DNA from: Bacteroidota bacterium
Lineage (GTDB): Bacteria > Bacteroidota > Bacteroidia > Bacteroidales > UBA1556
Direction of reading: 5' to 3'
Assembly: GCA_003648395.1 (NCBI GenBank)
Contig: QMPB01000153.1
Span: 1-8,830 of the forward strand
DNA: 8,830 nt
Within the stretch, counting starts at the first letter, position 1. Each line of letters opens with the position of its first letter. Made by a program: the position numbers and the translations under genes. Below the pieces are notes generated by a model. It made no database searches, was not told the DNA's origin, and saw only the letters and a program-made list of their open reading frames with translations. Positions 1 through 5,385 of this stretch are shown piece after piece.

Positions 1-59
1 AATCTTATGCAGCAGCAATTCATGGTGATGATGTACGTGAGATAATAATATTAGGATAA
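1..59 (+). CDS. C-terminal tail of an unknown upstream gene (partial)
   Basis: The frame beginning at base 3 is open from the window edge to a TAA at 57-59. It reads SYAAAIHGDDVREIIILG, a plausible C-terminus mixing charged and hydrophobic residues. Another frame is open to a TAA at 43-45 (NLMQQQFMVMMYVR) but looks less protein-like. The promoter-like element starts 15 bp after the chosen stop, which matches the 14-31 bp between stop and element at the other five sites. The family cannot be identified from so few residues. Confidence 0.5.
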   Translation, partial: SYAAAIHGDDVREIIILG

Positions 60-73
60 ATAATCTGGGTGAA

Positions 74-110
74 GCTAGGCTGCATAATGCAGTGTTTAAT
101 TTGCAATCAA
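74..110 (+). promoter_or_regulatory. Shared promoter-like element, copy 1 (drives TU1)
   Basis: This 37-bp element holds the conserved box TAGGCTGCAT (76-85) and TTGCA (101-105). The 8-mer at 96-103 (TTAATTTG) is one mismatch from the Bacteroidetes -7 consensus TAnnTTTG. Its end is 34 bp before the ATG at 145. Only this copy has a perfect inverted repeat across the left box, CTGCAT-A-ATGCAG (80-92), which could add an operator function. Confidence 0.75.
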
Positions 111-144
111 CAAATAGAGATATTAACAATTAAAACCAAAAATT

Positions 145-597
145 ATGAATACATCAATAATATTAAAACAATTCGGACTAGTACAAGGTGATGTAAATTA
201 TTCAGATAAAGCTAATGCATTTTTATCTACAGGATATACGTCTGCAGCGGGAAATACATATTTTAATGCAGTGAGATTTGCCGAGGGGATAATCATTAAA
301 GAAGATGTTGGTCAAGGTTATGCTCATACGTTTTTGAATGGAATTAGGATTTTTTCCACAAAGAATCAACAAATAATAGCAGAACGAGATTTTCATAGTC
401 ACATATATTCTAAGAATACTGTAGAGTGCAATTCTATAACTATGTTGATGGAAGTGTTGATTGAAGCTGCTGAATCAGAAGATGTAGAGTTGGATGAAGA
501 TAAAGCACGAGCTCAAGTGACGAAAGTAATTAGAAGAGCAATGCAAACTGATCAAAGAGAATTAGTAGAGCAGCAATCAAGAAAATATTTAAACTAA
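145..597 (+). CDS. Unknown protein, paralogue family member 1 (150 aa)
   Basis: I do not recognise this family. The 150-aa product has no signal peptide or membrane segment, so it is probably cytoplasmic. Residues 62-88 run TFLNGIRIF...HIY, and the region beyond is helical and acidic (EAAESEDVELDEDKARAQ, 107-124). The same pattern recurs in the next gene: from TFL onward the two align for about 80 residues without a gap, with about a quarter identical, so they are likely paralogues. The ATG follows an A-rich leader typical of Bacteroidetes and lies 34 bp after the shared promoter-like element, so this is the lead gene of a three-gene unit. It ends in tandem TAA TAA. Confidence 0.85.
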   Translation: MNTSIILKQFGLVQGDVNYSDKANAFLSTGYTSAAGNTYFNAVRFAEGIIIKEDVGQGYAHTFLNGIRIFSTKNQQIIAERDFHSHIYSKNTVECNSITMLMEVLIEAAESEDVELDEDKARAQVTKVIRRAMQTDQRELVEQQSRKYLN

Positions 598-612
598 TAA
601 TTGAGAGGGATT

Positions 613-1062
613 ATGAAAAATACTGAAATAATAACAGCACAGAGTGAAATAAAAAATGATAATAGTACAGGCCTTTCAATAATAGGTAGCCATTTAGGTG
701 AAACAGGTTTTGAGCATAATTTGGGGTTAAGAAAATTTGGAAACCTTACAATTGCTGAAACTATTGCTGCTGGAACAGGTGTTACTTTTTTGAGTGGGGT
801 AAGAGTTTATGATCAAGAGAATAAACTTCTGGTGGATTTTCCTGTAGCCAATGGTGTTAAATACTCTAGGGAGGTTGTTAGGCGAATAGTGTTAAAGGAG
901 CTACTAAAAATGCTAAAAGACGCATCAAAACAAAATAGTAGTGTTTATGATGAGCAGGCGGCTCGGCAACTGGTAGACTCTAAGCTTAAGCTTGCTTATT
1001 ATGAACAAAGTTACAAATCGGTATTGAGTTGGGCTGAAGAAATAGGAATAGAAATAAACTAA
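613..1062 (+). CDS. Unknown protein, paralogue family member 2 (149 aa)
   Basis: This is an unrecognised soluble protein that resembles the preceding gene product. From T58-F59-L60 onward (TFLSGVRVY...VKYS) it aligns with residues 62 onward of that protein without gaps. Both then carry a helical segment ending in a (D)E-x-x-A-R motif (DEQAARQLV here, DEDKARAQV there). I chose the ATG at 613 over an in-frame TTG at 601 because its opening, ATGAAAAATACT, is identical to the starts at 1767 and 5386. It lies 15 bp after the upstream stop with no promoter element between, so it is cotranscribed. A GAGAGG sequence at 603-609 is weakly Shine-Dalgarno-like, which is unusual in this window. Confidence 0.83.
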   Translation: MKNTEIITAQSEIKNDNSTGLSIIGSHLGETGFEHNLGLRKFGNLTIAETIAAGTGVTFLSGVRVYDQENKLLVDFPVANGVKYSREVVRRIVLKELLKMLKDASKQNSSVYDEQAARQLVDSKLKLAYYEQSYKSVLSWAEEIGIEIN

Positions 1063-1072
1063 AACTAAAGAT

Positions 1073-1396
1073 ATGAAAACGGTATTGGCATTAAATAGTG
1101 TAGTGTTGGGTAGTATTAGCTATAGAGAGGTGTTAGTGTATGAAAATGGGTTGTGTTACCTGGAGAATGTGAATGTACTTATTAATAATAAGATAGTGAA
1201 GAAAGTAAGATTTGAATATGGCGAAAAAATATATGAAGAGTCTTTAGGAAAAGAAATAGTTGAAGAGTATATTTTTGATTTAATAAGTAATGCAGAAGAG
1301 AAGCCTAATGTGAAAAAACGTAAAAAGAGAAAGGCTACGAATAAGAAATCAAAAAATAAAGCTGCTATGGATCTAATGAGTGAGCTAGGCTTATAA
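1073..1396 (+). CDS. Small protein with basic tail, possible paralogue family member 3 (107 aa)
   Basis: The family is not recognised. Residues 29-54 (YLENVNVLI...EKIY) fit the core pattern of the two preceding proteins, with the same 24-residue spacing from the conserved Leu to the conserved Tyr. I read it as a shortened, divergent third member. Residues 77-96 form a strongly basic tail (KKRKKRKATNKKSKNK), absent from the other two and suited to nucleic-acid binding. The protein ends in a short helix (AAMDLMSELGL). The gene starts 11 bp after the preceding stop, so it is the last gene of the unit. The paralogy of this member is weaker than that of the first two. Confidence 0.8.
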   Translation: MKTVLALNSVVLGSISYREVLVYENGLCYLENVNVLINNKIVKKVRFEYGEKIYEESLGKEIVEEYIFDLISNAEEKPNVKKRKKRKATNKKSKNKAAMDLMSELGL

Positions 1397-1420
1397 TAAA
1401 ACACAAAACAACTCAATGAA

Positions 1421-1457
1421 TATAGGCTGCATTAAGTAGTATTTAATTTGCAATTAA
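1421..1457 (+). promoter_or_regulatory. Shared promoter-like element, copy 2 (drives TU2)
   Basis: This copy holds TAGGCTGCAT (1423-1432), a TAnnTTTG-like 8-mer TTAATTTG (1443-1450) and TTGCA (1448-1452). The element ends 33 bp before the ATG at 1491. The C-terminal codons of the preceding gene contain GCTAGGCTTA (1384-1393), which resembles the left edge of the element but lacks the TGCAT core. Confidence 0.75.
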
Positions 1458-1490
1458 GAAATCAAAACAATAAATATAAAAAATAAAGAT

Positions 1491-1700
1491 ATGAGAACTT
1501 CAAATTATAATAATACTCTTTACGTGGCTGATAAATATAGAACTAATCCATTGTCTTTAGATCCTGGTGGTTCAACAGTTTATATTAAACTAGAAGATGG
1601 GCGAGAGCTTGCTTATGATAAAATTAAAAATGTGAGTGCTTATATCTATTTCTTAAAAGAAAAGAAAAAATTAAAGATTGCCAGTTATAGGATTAACTAA
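1491..1700 (+). CDS. Unknown small protein (69 aa)
   Basis: This short protein begins MRTSNYNNTLYVADKYRTN and continues PLSLDPGGSTVYIKLEDGREL, then AYDKIKNVSAYIYF, and ends in a lysine-rich stretch (LKEKKKLK). The alternating hydrophobic pattern around TVYIKLEDGRELAYDKI suggests a small beta-rich fold. I recognise no family and assign no function. There is no signal peptide or membrane segment. The ATG follows an A-rich leader 33 bp after the conserved element, so it is the lead gene of its unit. The next gene starts 66 bp downstream without a conserved element between, so the two are probably cotranscribed. Confidence 0.75.
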   Translation: MRTSNYNNTLYVADKYRTNPLSLDPGGSTVYIKLEDGRELAYDKIKNVSAYIYFLKEKKKLKIASYRIN

Positions 1701-1766
1701 AGTGAATACTAAAATTTTAGATTGAGCGATAAATGATATAAAAAACTAATGATAAACAAAAATAAT

Positions 1767-2219
1767 ATGAAAAATACTAATAACAATACTCAAATACTAA
1801 GTCGTGTAATAATAATGTCTTTATTGTTATTAATAAGTAATTTCTCGATGAGCCAATCTCGTGTACTTAGCACAGAAGCAGAACTTCGTAGAGAATTTGA
1901 AATAATTGCATTAGCTGATGAAACTGATGATGGGCAAAGATATCTAACCGTTGTGTATGATGAAGTTGTTGTTTTTCATTTTTTATCTAAAGAGCTAAAT
2001 ATGGATAGTAATATAGTTATAGAGTCTGTATTAGTATTTTTATCAAAAGGTGCTTTTAATAATAAAATTGGTCAAATAATGGCAGATTATTATCAAAAAT
2101 CATCAAGTGTATGGCTTGATTTTACAATGCAATTAACAGTTATGATAGAGAGGGGTCGGTTGGATAATAGAAATGTTATAGGATACTCCATTGATTTTAA
2201 TAAGAAAAGTATTCCGTAA
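1767..2219 (+). CDS. Exported protein of unknown function (150 aa)
   Basis: The N-terminus is a signal peptide: a polar start (MKNTNNNTQILSR), a hydrophobic core (VIIMSLLLLISNF, about 14-26), then SMSQS with likely cleavage after MS or MSQ around residue 29-30. The mature part is about 120 residues with no further membrane segment, and I recognise no domain. I chose the ATG at 1767 over the in-frame ATG at 1749 because its ATGAAAAATACT start matches two other genes here and because it gives a normal signal peptide. The longer form adds only six residues. It is probably the second gene of TU2. The truncated gene at the right edge has a very similar signal-peptide ending. Confidence 0.78.
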   Translation: MKNTNNNTQILSRVIIMSLLLLISNFSMSQSRVLSTEAELRREFEIIALADETDDGQRYLTVVYDEVVVFHFLSKELNMDSNIVIESVLVFLSKGAFNNKIGQIMADYYQKSSSVWLDFTMQLTVMIERGRLDNRNVIGYSIDFNKKSIP

Positions 2220-2235
2220 AAAAAAGCTAAATGAA

Positions 2236-2272
2236 TTTAGACTGCATTAAGCATTAGTTAATTTGCAATTAA
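2236..2272 (+). promoter_or_regulatory. Shared promoter-like element, copy 3 (drives TU3, helicase)
   Basis: This copy holds TAGACTGCAT (2238-2247), the TAnnTTTG-like TTAATTTG (2258-2265) and TTGCA (2263-2267). It ends 42 bp before the helicase ATG. A short inverted repeat, CTAAAT-GA-ATTTAG (2227-2240), overlaps its left edge. With a 2-base gap and no following T tract, this is not a convincing terminator for the preceding unit. Confidence 0.75.
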
Positions 2273-2314
2273 GAAATAAACAAAACTATAAAACAATAAA
2301 CAAAACAAAATATT

Positions 2315-3706
2315 ATGGCTATTACAATAAGAAGACAATCAGAGAATAAAATTAGTGATATTTCAACATTATTAGATTTTAATCCAAATGAGGATCAAAA
2401 GGAGGCATTAAATCAAATTAAGGATTTTGTTGATAATACTATAGATAATGTATTTGTACTAACTGGAGCTGCAGGAACAGGTAAAACAAGTATTATGAAA
2501 GCAGTAATATCATACATTAATAGTTATTTAGGTGATTTTAATCTTTTAGCACCAACTGGTAGAGCAGCGAATATTATTGCTCAGAAATCTAATTTTGATG
2601 CGCAAACTATTCATAGCCATATATATTCTATAAGCGAGATAAAAGATAGTACTGGAAGAGTAATAAAGCTTCGTTTTAATGCAAAGTCTAATGCAAAGGA
2701 TTATAAAGAAGTGTTTTTTGTGGACGAATCGTCAATGCTAAGTGATGTTGCTAGTGAATCAGACGATTTTGTTTCTGAGAATTCATTATTGCTAGATTTT
2801 ATGAATTATGTAAAGAATGGTAATGAGAATAATAAAATAATATTTATTGGGGATAGTTACCAGTTGCCACCAGTAGAATCTGTAGAGTCTCGAGCATTAG
2901 ATGTGGAATTTCTGACAAAGGAGTATGGTGTTACAGTAAAATCTTTTGAACTAACTAAAGTAATGAGACAGGGTGAGGGAAGTTATGTGTTAGAGAATTC
3001 TCAAATGATAAAAGAATCTATTAATAATAATACATTAATGCCATTGTTGAAATATTCTGAACTAGATAGCTCTAATAATCAAATTGATGATTATGTAAAG
3101 GATATTAATGAGTTTGGTTATGAAAAATCAATATGCTTAGCTTGGACAAATAATACCATAAGAGATATTAATAAGCAAGTAAGAAATAGGTTGTACGATA
3201 ATCCAACAGATCAAATTGTTGTTGGCGAACACTTGATTCTAACTTCAGGTTTTTACATGAATAAAAAATATATAGCGAATGGAACATTTGTTAAGGTAAT
3301 TAAAGTGTCGCAAAAAATAGAAGGTATTGCTGGATATAGATTTGTTACTGTATATATTATAAATACTGATAATGGCCAGGAGTTAGAAGGGAGCTATAAA
3401 ATAAATCTTGATACTATTGATAATCATGAAGAAAGTATGGATTCGGAAAAAATGAAAGCTCTTTGGCACGAAAGGTTTAAAGTAAATAAGGATCTTCGAG
3501 AGTCGAAAAATAAAGCTGATGATGAGTATCTTTCTGCTATGCAGGTAAAATACGCTTATGCCATTACCGTACATAAAGCACAGGGAGGAGAATGGGATAA
3601 AGTGTATATGTACCCAGAACAACCATCAGGAAAAGAGGGGAAAAGGTTGATTTATACTTCAGTTACTAGAGCTAGAAAAGAACTTGTTGAAATAAAGAAG
3701 TATTAG
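2315..3706 (+). CDS. SF1B DNA helicase, Dda/RecD2-like
   Basis: This is an ATP-dependent superfamily 1 helicase of 463 aa. Motifs appear in the expected order: Q-like region NEDQKEAL (25-32), Walker A GAAGTGKT (51-58), motif Ia LLAPTGRAA (77-85), Walker B/DExx VDESSM (136-141), motif III IGDSYQLPPV (178-187), motif IV region LTKVMRQ (213-219), motif V ITVHKAQGGEW (417-427) and motif VI YTSVTRAR (447-454). The size and the very short C-terminus fit stand-alone Dda-type helicases of phages and plasmids (5'-3' in known members) rather than RecD of RecBCD. No nuclease domain is visible. The likely role is replication, recombination or DNA processing for the element. It leads TU3, and the next ATG starts 6 bp after its stop. 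Confidence 0.95.
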   Translation: MAITIRRQSENKISDISTLLDFNPNEDQKEALNQIKDFVDNTIDNVFVLTGAAGTGKTSIMKAVISYINSYLGDFNLLAPTGRAANIIAQKSNFDAQTIHSHIYSISEIKDSTGRVIKLRFNAKSNAKDYKEVFFVDESSMLSDVASESDDFVSENSLLLDFMNYVKNGNENNKIIFIGDSYQLPPVESVESRALDVEFLTKEYGVTVKSFELTKVMRQGEGSYVLENSQMIKESINNNTLMPLLKYSELDSSNNQIDDYVKDINEFGYEKSICLAWTNNTIRDINKQVRNRLYDNPTDQIVVGEHLILTSGFYMNKKYIANGTFVKVIKVSQKIEGIAGYRFVTVYIINTDNGQELEGSYKINLDTIDNHEESMDSEKMKALWHERFKVNKDLRESKNKADDEYLSAMQVKYAYAITVHKAQGGEWDKVYMYPEQPSGKEGKRLIYTSVTRARKELVEIKKY

Positions 3707-3712
3707 TGAATT

Positions 3713-3919
3713 ATGGGGTTAGAAACAAAAAAAACGATTGAATCTCTAGAGTTTCAAAAAGATTTAATTGAAGCACAAAGCATAGAGGTATATATGTGGA
3801 TGTGGCCAGGAAAGGCATTGTCGTACAAAGAAACTAAAATATTGCTTCAAAATGAAGTGGTTAGTAAAAATATTGAAAGAATTAAACGGAATAATTATAG
3901 AGTAAAAACTAGAATATAA
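3713..3919 (+). CDS. Unknown small basic protein (68 aa)
   Basis: This 68-aa protein is helical for most of its length, with a central tryptophan-containing turn (MWMWPGKALSYKE, 28-40) and a basic C-terminus (KNIERIKRNNYRVKTRI). It has no signal peptide or membrane segment. The ATG is 6 bp after the helicase stop and its own stop is 4 bp before the next ATG, so it is translated from the same transcript as both. That tight placement supports it being real. A helicase accessory or nucleic-acid-binding role is only a guess from context and charge. Confidence 0.68.
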   Translation: MGLETKKTIESLEFQKDLIEAQSIEVYMWMWPGKALSYKETKILLQNEVVSKNIERIKRNNYRVKTRI

Positions 3920-3923
3920 TACA

Positions 3924-4598
3924 ATGAAGTATATGAAGACCATATCGATATTTAGTTTTATGCTTATAGCAATATTTGGAATTGCATTTATAGTAAAAAC
4001 AAATAGAGCATACATTAAGTCGAAAGTGCATATGGTTAAAAGGGCTTGTTATAATAATTATAGGAATAAAACATCGTTTAATAAGTACAGTATTAAAAAT
4101 GATAATTATAGACTACACCGTAAAGTTGCAAAACGTCATTATGTGGGTCTTATTAAAAATAATGTGGAAATAAAGGATGGATTGAAAAGTGGAAAACTTG
4201 TAAAGGTTAATGCAGCAGCTGGGTTTGAAATAGCTAAACTACAGTATAGTAAGAAGGTTCTTGCGCCAAGATCATATAAAATACTAAAGAAACTAGGATC
4301 TAGATTTGCTATGGTTGCCGGGAAAAATGATTTCTTTACAGTAACATCATTAACAAGAACAGCTTTGCAGCAAGAACAACTTTCTTCAAGAAATAGAAAT
4401 GCAACAAAAGGGATAAGTACTCATAGTTATGGTGCTTCTTTTGATATTTCCTATTCTAGATTTAATGGTAAAAGATGCCAAAATCAAAAAATGAAAGATT
4501 ACTTAGTGAGAGAATTATCAAATCTACAGAAAGAAGGGGAAATATATGTAATTGATGAAAAGGCTAATTATTGTTTTCATATTACAGTTATTAAATAA
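3924..4598 (+). CDS. Membrane-anchored M15-like (DUF5715-type) peptidase
   Basis: This 224-aa protein has one N-terminal hydrophobic segment (about 7-24) followed by a Lys/Arg-rich stretch, so it is likely an anchored envelope protein. The C-terminal half resembles LAS/M15 peptidases (D-Ala-D-Ala carboxypeptidases, endolysins). It has TSLTRT (141-146), then STHSYGASFD (165-174), matching S-x-H-x-x-G-x-x-x-D with zinc ligands H167 and D174, and a final FHITV (218-222) supplying H219. The arrangement best matches what I recall of the Bacteroidetes DUF5715 family. The usual E-x-x-H acidic residue before the last His is not at that position (Y216), and D211 or E212 may substitute. It probably cleaves peptidoglycan peptides, perhaps for DNA transfer, lysis or wall remodelling. 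It starts 4 bp after the upstream stop. Confidence 0.8.
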   Translation: MKYMKTISIFSFMLIAIFGIAFIVKTNRAYIKSKVHMVKRACYNNYRNKTSFNKYSIKNDNYRLHRKVAKRHYVGLIKNNVEIKDGLKSGKLVKVNAAAGFEIAKLQYSKKVLAPRSYKILKKLGSRFAMVAGKNDFFTVTSLTRTALQQEQLSSRNRNATKGISTHSYGASFDISYSRFNGKRCQNQKMKDYLVRELSNLQKEGEIYVIDEKANYCFHITVIK

Positions 4599-4625
4599 TT
4601 TTTGCGAAAGCATTATTAGAATAAG

Positions 4626-4657
4626 GTTAGGTTTCGTTGAGTGTTTGTATGCATTAT
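4626..4657 (+). promoter_or_regulatory. Possible degenerate copy of the shared element
   Basis: The gap before the 51-aa acidic gene contains GTTAGG, then GAGTGT, then ATGCATTAT, in the same order as in copy 5 (5314-5350). The left TGCAT core is missing (TTTCGTT instead) and the interval is 4 bp shorter. No good TAnnTTTG match lies in register. It may be a decayed or weak promoter, or chance similarity in AT-rich DNA. Confidence 0.22.
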
Positions 4658-4690
4658 AGGAATTATTATAATAATTAAATAATAAATAAG

Positions 4691-4846
4691 ATGAGTGGAT
4701 TTACAGATAATATGATTGATGACGGATTTACAGATGCCCAGGATTATATGGACTATTTAATTGATAAAGCTTCAGAAGATACTTGGACGCAAGAGCCAGA
4801 AGGTGAATATGATTATGAATACTATGATGATGAAGGTGATGATTAA
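4691..4846 (+). CDS. Small, highly acidic protein (51 aa)
   Basis: A 52-codon frame runs from an ATG preceded by an A-rich leader (AATAAATAAG) to a TAA at 4844-4846. The product begins MSGFTDNMIDDGFTDAQDYM and ends in an acidic, tyrosine-rich tail (EYDYEYYDDEGDD). About 19 of 51 residues are Asp or Glu, against a single Lys and no Arg. GFTD occurs twice, nine residues apart, encoded by a perfect 12-bp repeat. I recognise no family. Strong acidity is compatible with a DNA mimic, an antitoxin or another inhibitor, but none of these is shown. It may be the last gene of TU3 or have its own weak promoter. It directly precedes the basic DUF4258-type gene. Confidence 0.7.
   Translation: MSGFTDNMIDDGFTDAQDYMDYLIDKASEDTWTQEPEGEYDYEYYDDEGDD
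4697..4735 (+). repeat. 12-bp direct repeat within the acidic gene
   Basis: GGATTTACAGAT occurs at 4697-4708 and again at 4724-4735, in frame and 27 bp apart, giving the repeated peptide GFTD. The nucleotide identity is exact, so it may be a recent partial duplication or selection for the peptide. Confidence 0.8.
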
Positions 4847-4877
4847 TACTTATTTAAAACATTAATAGTTTAGTGCA

Positions 4878-4914
4878 GCTAGACTGCATTAAACGGTGCT
4901 TTATTTGCAGAATA
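4878..4914 (+). promoter_or_regulatory. Shared promoter-like element, copy 4 (drives TU4)
   Basis: This copy holds TAGACTGCAT (4880-4889), the TAnnTTTG-like TTTATTTG (4900-4907) and TTGCA (4905-4909). It ends 42 bp before the chosen ATG at 4957. A short inverted repeat, TGCAG-5 nt-CTGCA (4874-4888), overlaps the left box in this copy only. Confidence 0.72.
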
Positions 4915-4956
4915 GAAATAGTAAATATTATAACTAATAAAAAAAACAATTGCTTT

Positions 4957-5295
4957 ATGAATACTCAATTAACATATACAGACGAACAGCATAGATTGGA
5001 TTATAGTAAACATGCTAATAGAAGAGCGTCGCAACGCGGGGTGTCAAAGAGTACAATGCGAACATTAGTGCGAAATGGTAATGTGATTCGTAAGCAAGGT
5101 TTAAGGTATTATTATATGACAAATAATGAGTTAAAGTATTTTGAGAAAGACTTGCAAGATGAAATGAGAAACCTTGTTGTGTTGATGGCTGGTGACTCGG
5201 ATATGGTAATAACTTGTTATAAGAATGAAAGTGCATTGAAAAAGATTAAGCATAAATCAAAGCGATTGGCGAAAAGATATGTTACTTATAATTAA
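4957..5295 (+). CDS. DUF4258-type protein, possible BECR-fold RNase/toxin relative (112 aa)
   Basis: The pattern fits DUF4258: a His/Arg start (YSKHANRRASQRGVS, 17-31), a helix and a conserved Gly (TLVRNGNVI), a beta segment (LRYYYMTNNELKYF), then hydrophobic strands ending in VVLMAGDSDMVITCYKN. Members of this family are thought to be related to RelE/BECR-type RNase toxins, so the His and Arg residues near the N-terminus could be functional. The protein is very basic overall, with a Lys/Arg-rich tail (KKIKHKSKRLAKR). The frame could extend to a GTG at 4873, but that codon lies in and before the shared element. The ATG at 4957 has an A-rich leader and the spacing seen at the other units. It is the only gene in its unit, and no classical antitoxin gene follows. 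RNase activity is inference. Confidence 0.78.
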   Translation: MNTQLTYTDEQHRLDYSKHANRRASQRGVSKSTMRTLVRNGNVIRKQGLRYYYMTNNELKYFEKDLQDEMRNLVVLMAGDSDMVITCYKNESALKKIKHKSKRLAKRYVTYN

Positions 5296-5313
5296 TAAAT
5301 AAAAATGAATGAA

Positions 5314-5350
5314 GTTAGGCTGCATTATTAGAGTGTAATATTGCATTTAT
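5314..5350 (+). promoter_or_regulatory. Shared promoter-like element, copy 5 (drives TU5)
   Basis: This copy holds TAGGCTGCAT (5316-5325), the TAnnTTTG-like TAATATTG (5336-5343) and TTGCA (5341-5345). It ends 35 bp before the ATG at 5386. Copies 5 and 6 share the TAATATTGCATT right half, whereas copies 1-3 have TTAATTTGCAAT, giving two subtypes. Confidence 0.75.
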
Positions 5351-5385
5351 AAATAAAATAAGGATATAACAATAAATAATAAATT

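Noticed and set aside
1156..1416. Minus-strand open frame opposite the third paralogue gene
   Set aside because: It is antisense to a well-placed + strand gene, and its Phe/Ser/Leu-rich product is the typical shadow of Lys-rich coding DNA. It lacks a promoter-like element.
2227..2240. Inverted repeat CTAAAT-GA-ATTTAG as a terminator
   Set aside because: The 2-base gap cannot form a normal loop, the stem is all A/T except one pair, and no T tract follows.
3383..3622. Minus-strand open frame opposite the helicase C-terminus
   Set aside because: It overlaps helicase motif V, which is certainly coding on the + strand; it is a shadow.
3764..4015. Minus-strand open frame across the 68-aa gene and the peptidase start
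   Set aside because: It spans two tightly spaced + strand genes and shows the hydrophobic Phe/Ile composition expected of AT-rich antisense DNA.
4873..4956. GTG-started 28-residue extension of the DUF4258-type protein
   Set aside because: The extension would overlap the shared promoter-like element. The ATG at 4957 has the normal A-rich leader and the spacing seen at the other five units.
5015..5236. Minus-strand open frame opposite the DUF4258-type gene
   Set aside because: It lies entirely within a recognisable + strand gene and has no leader or promoter of its own.
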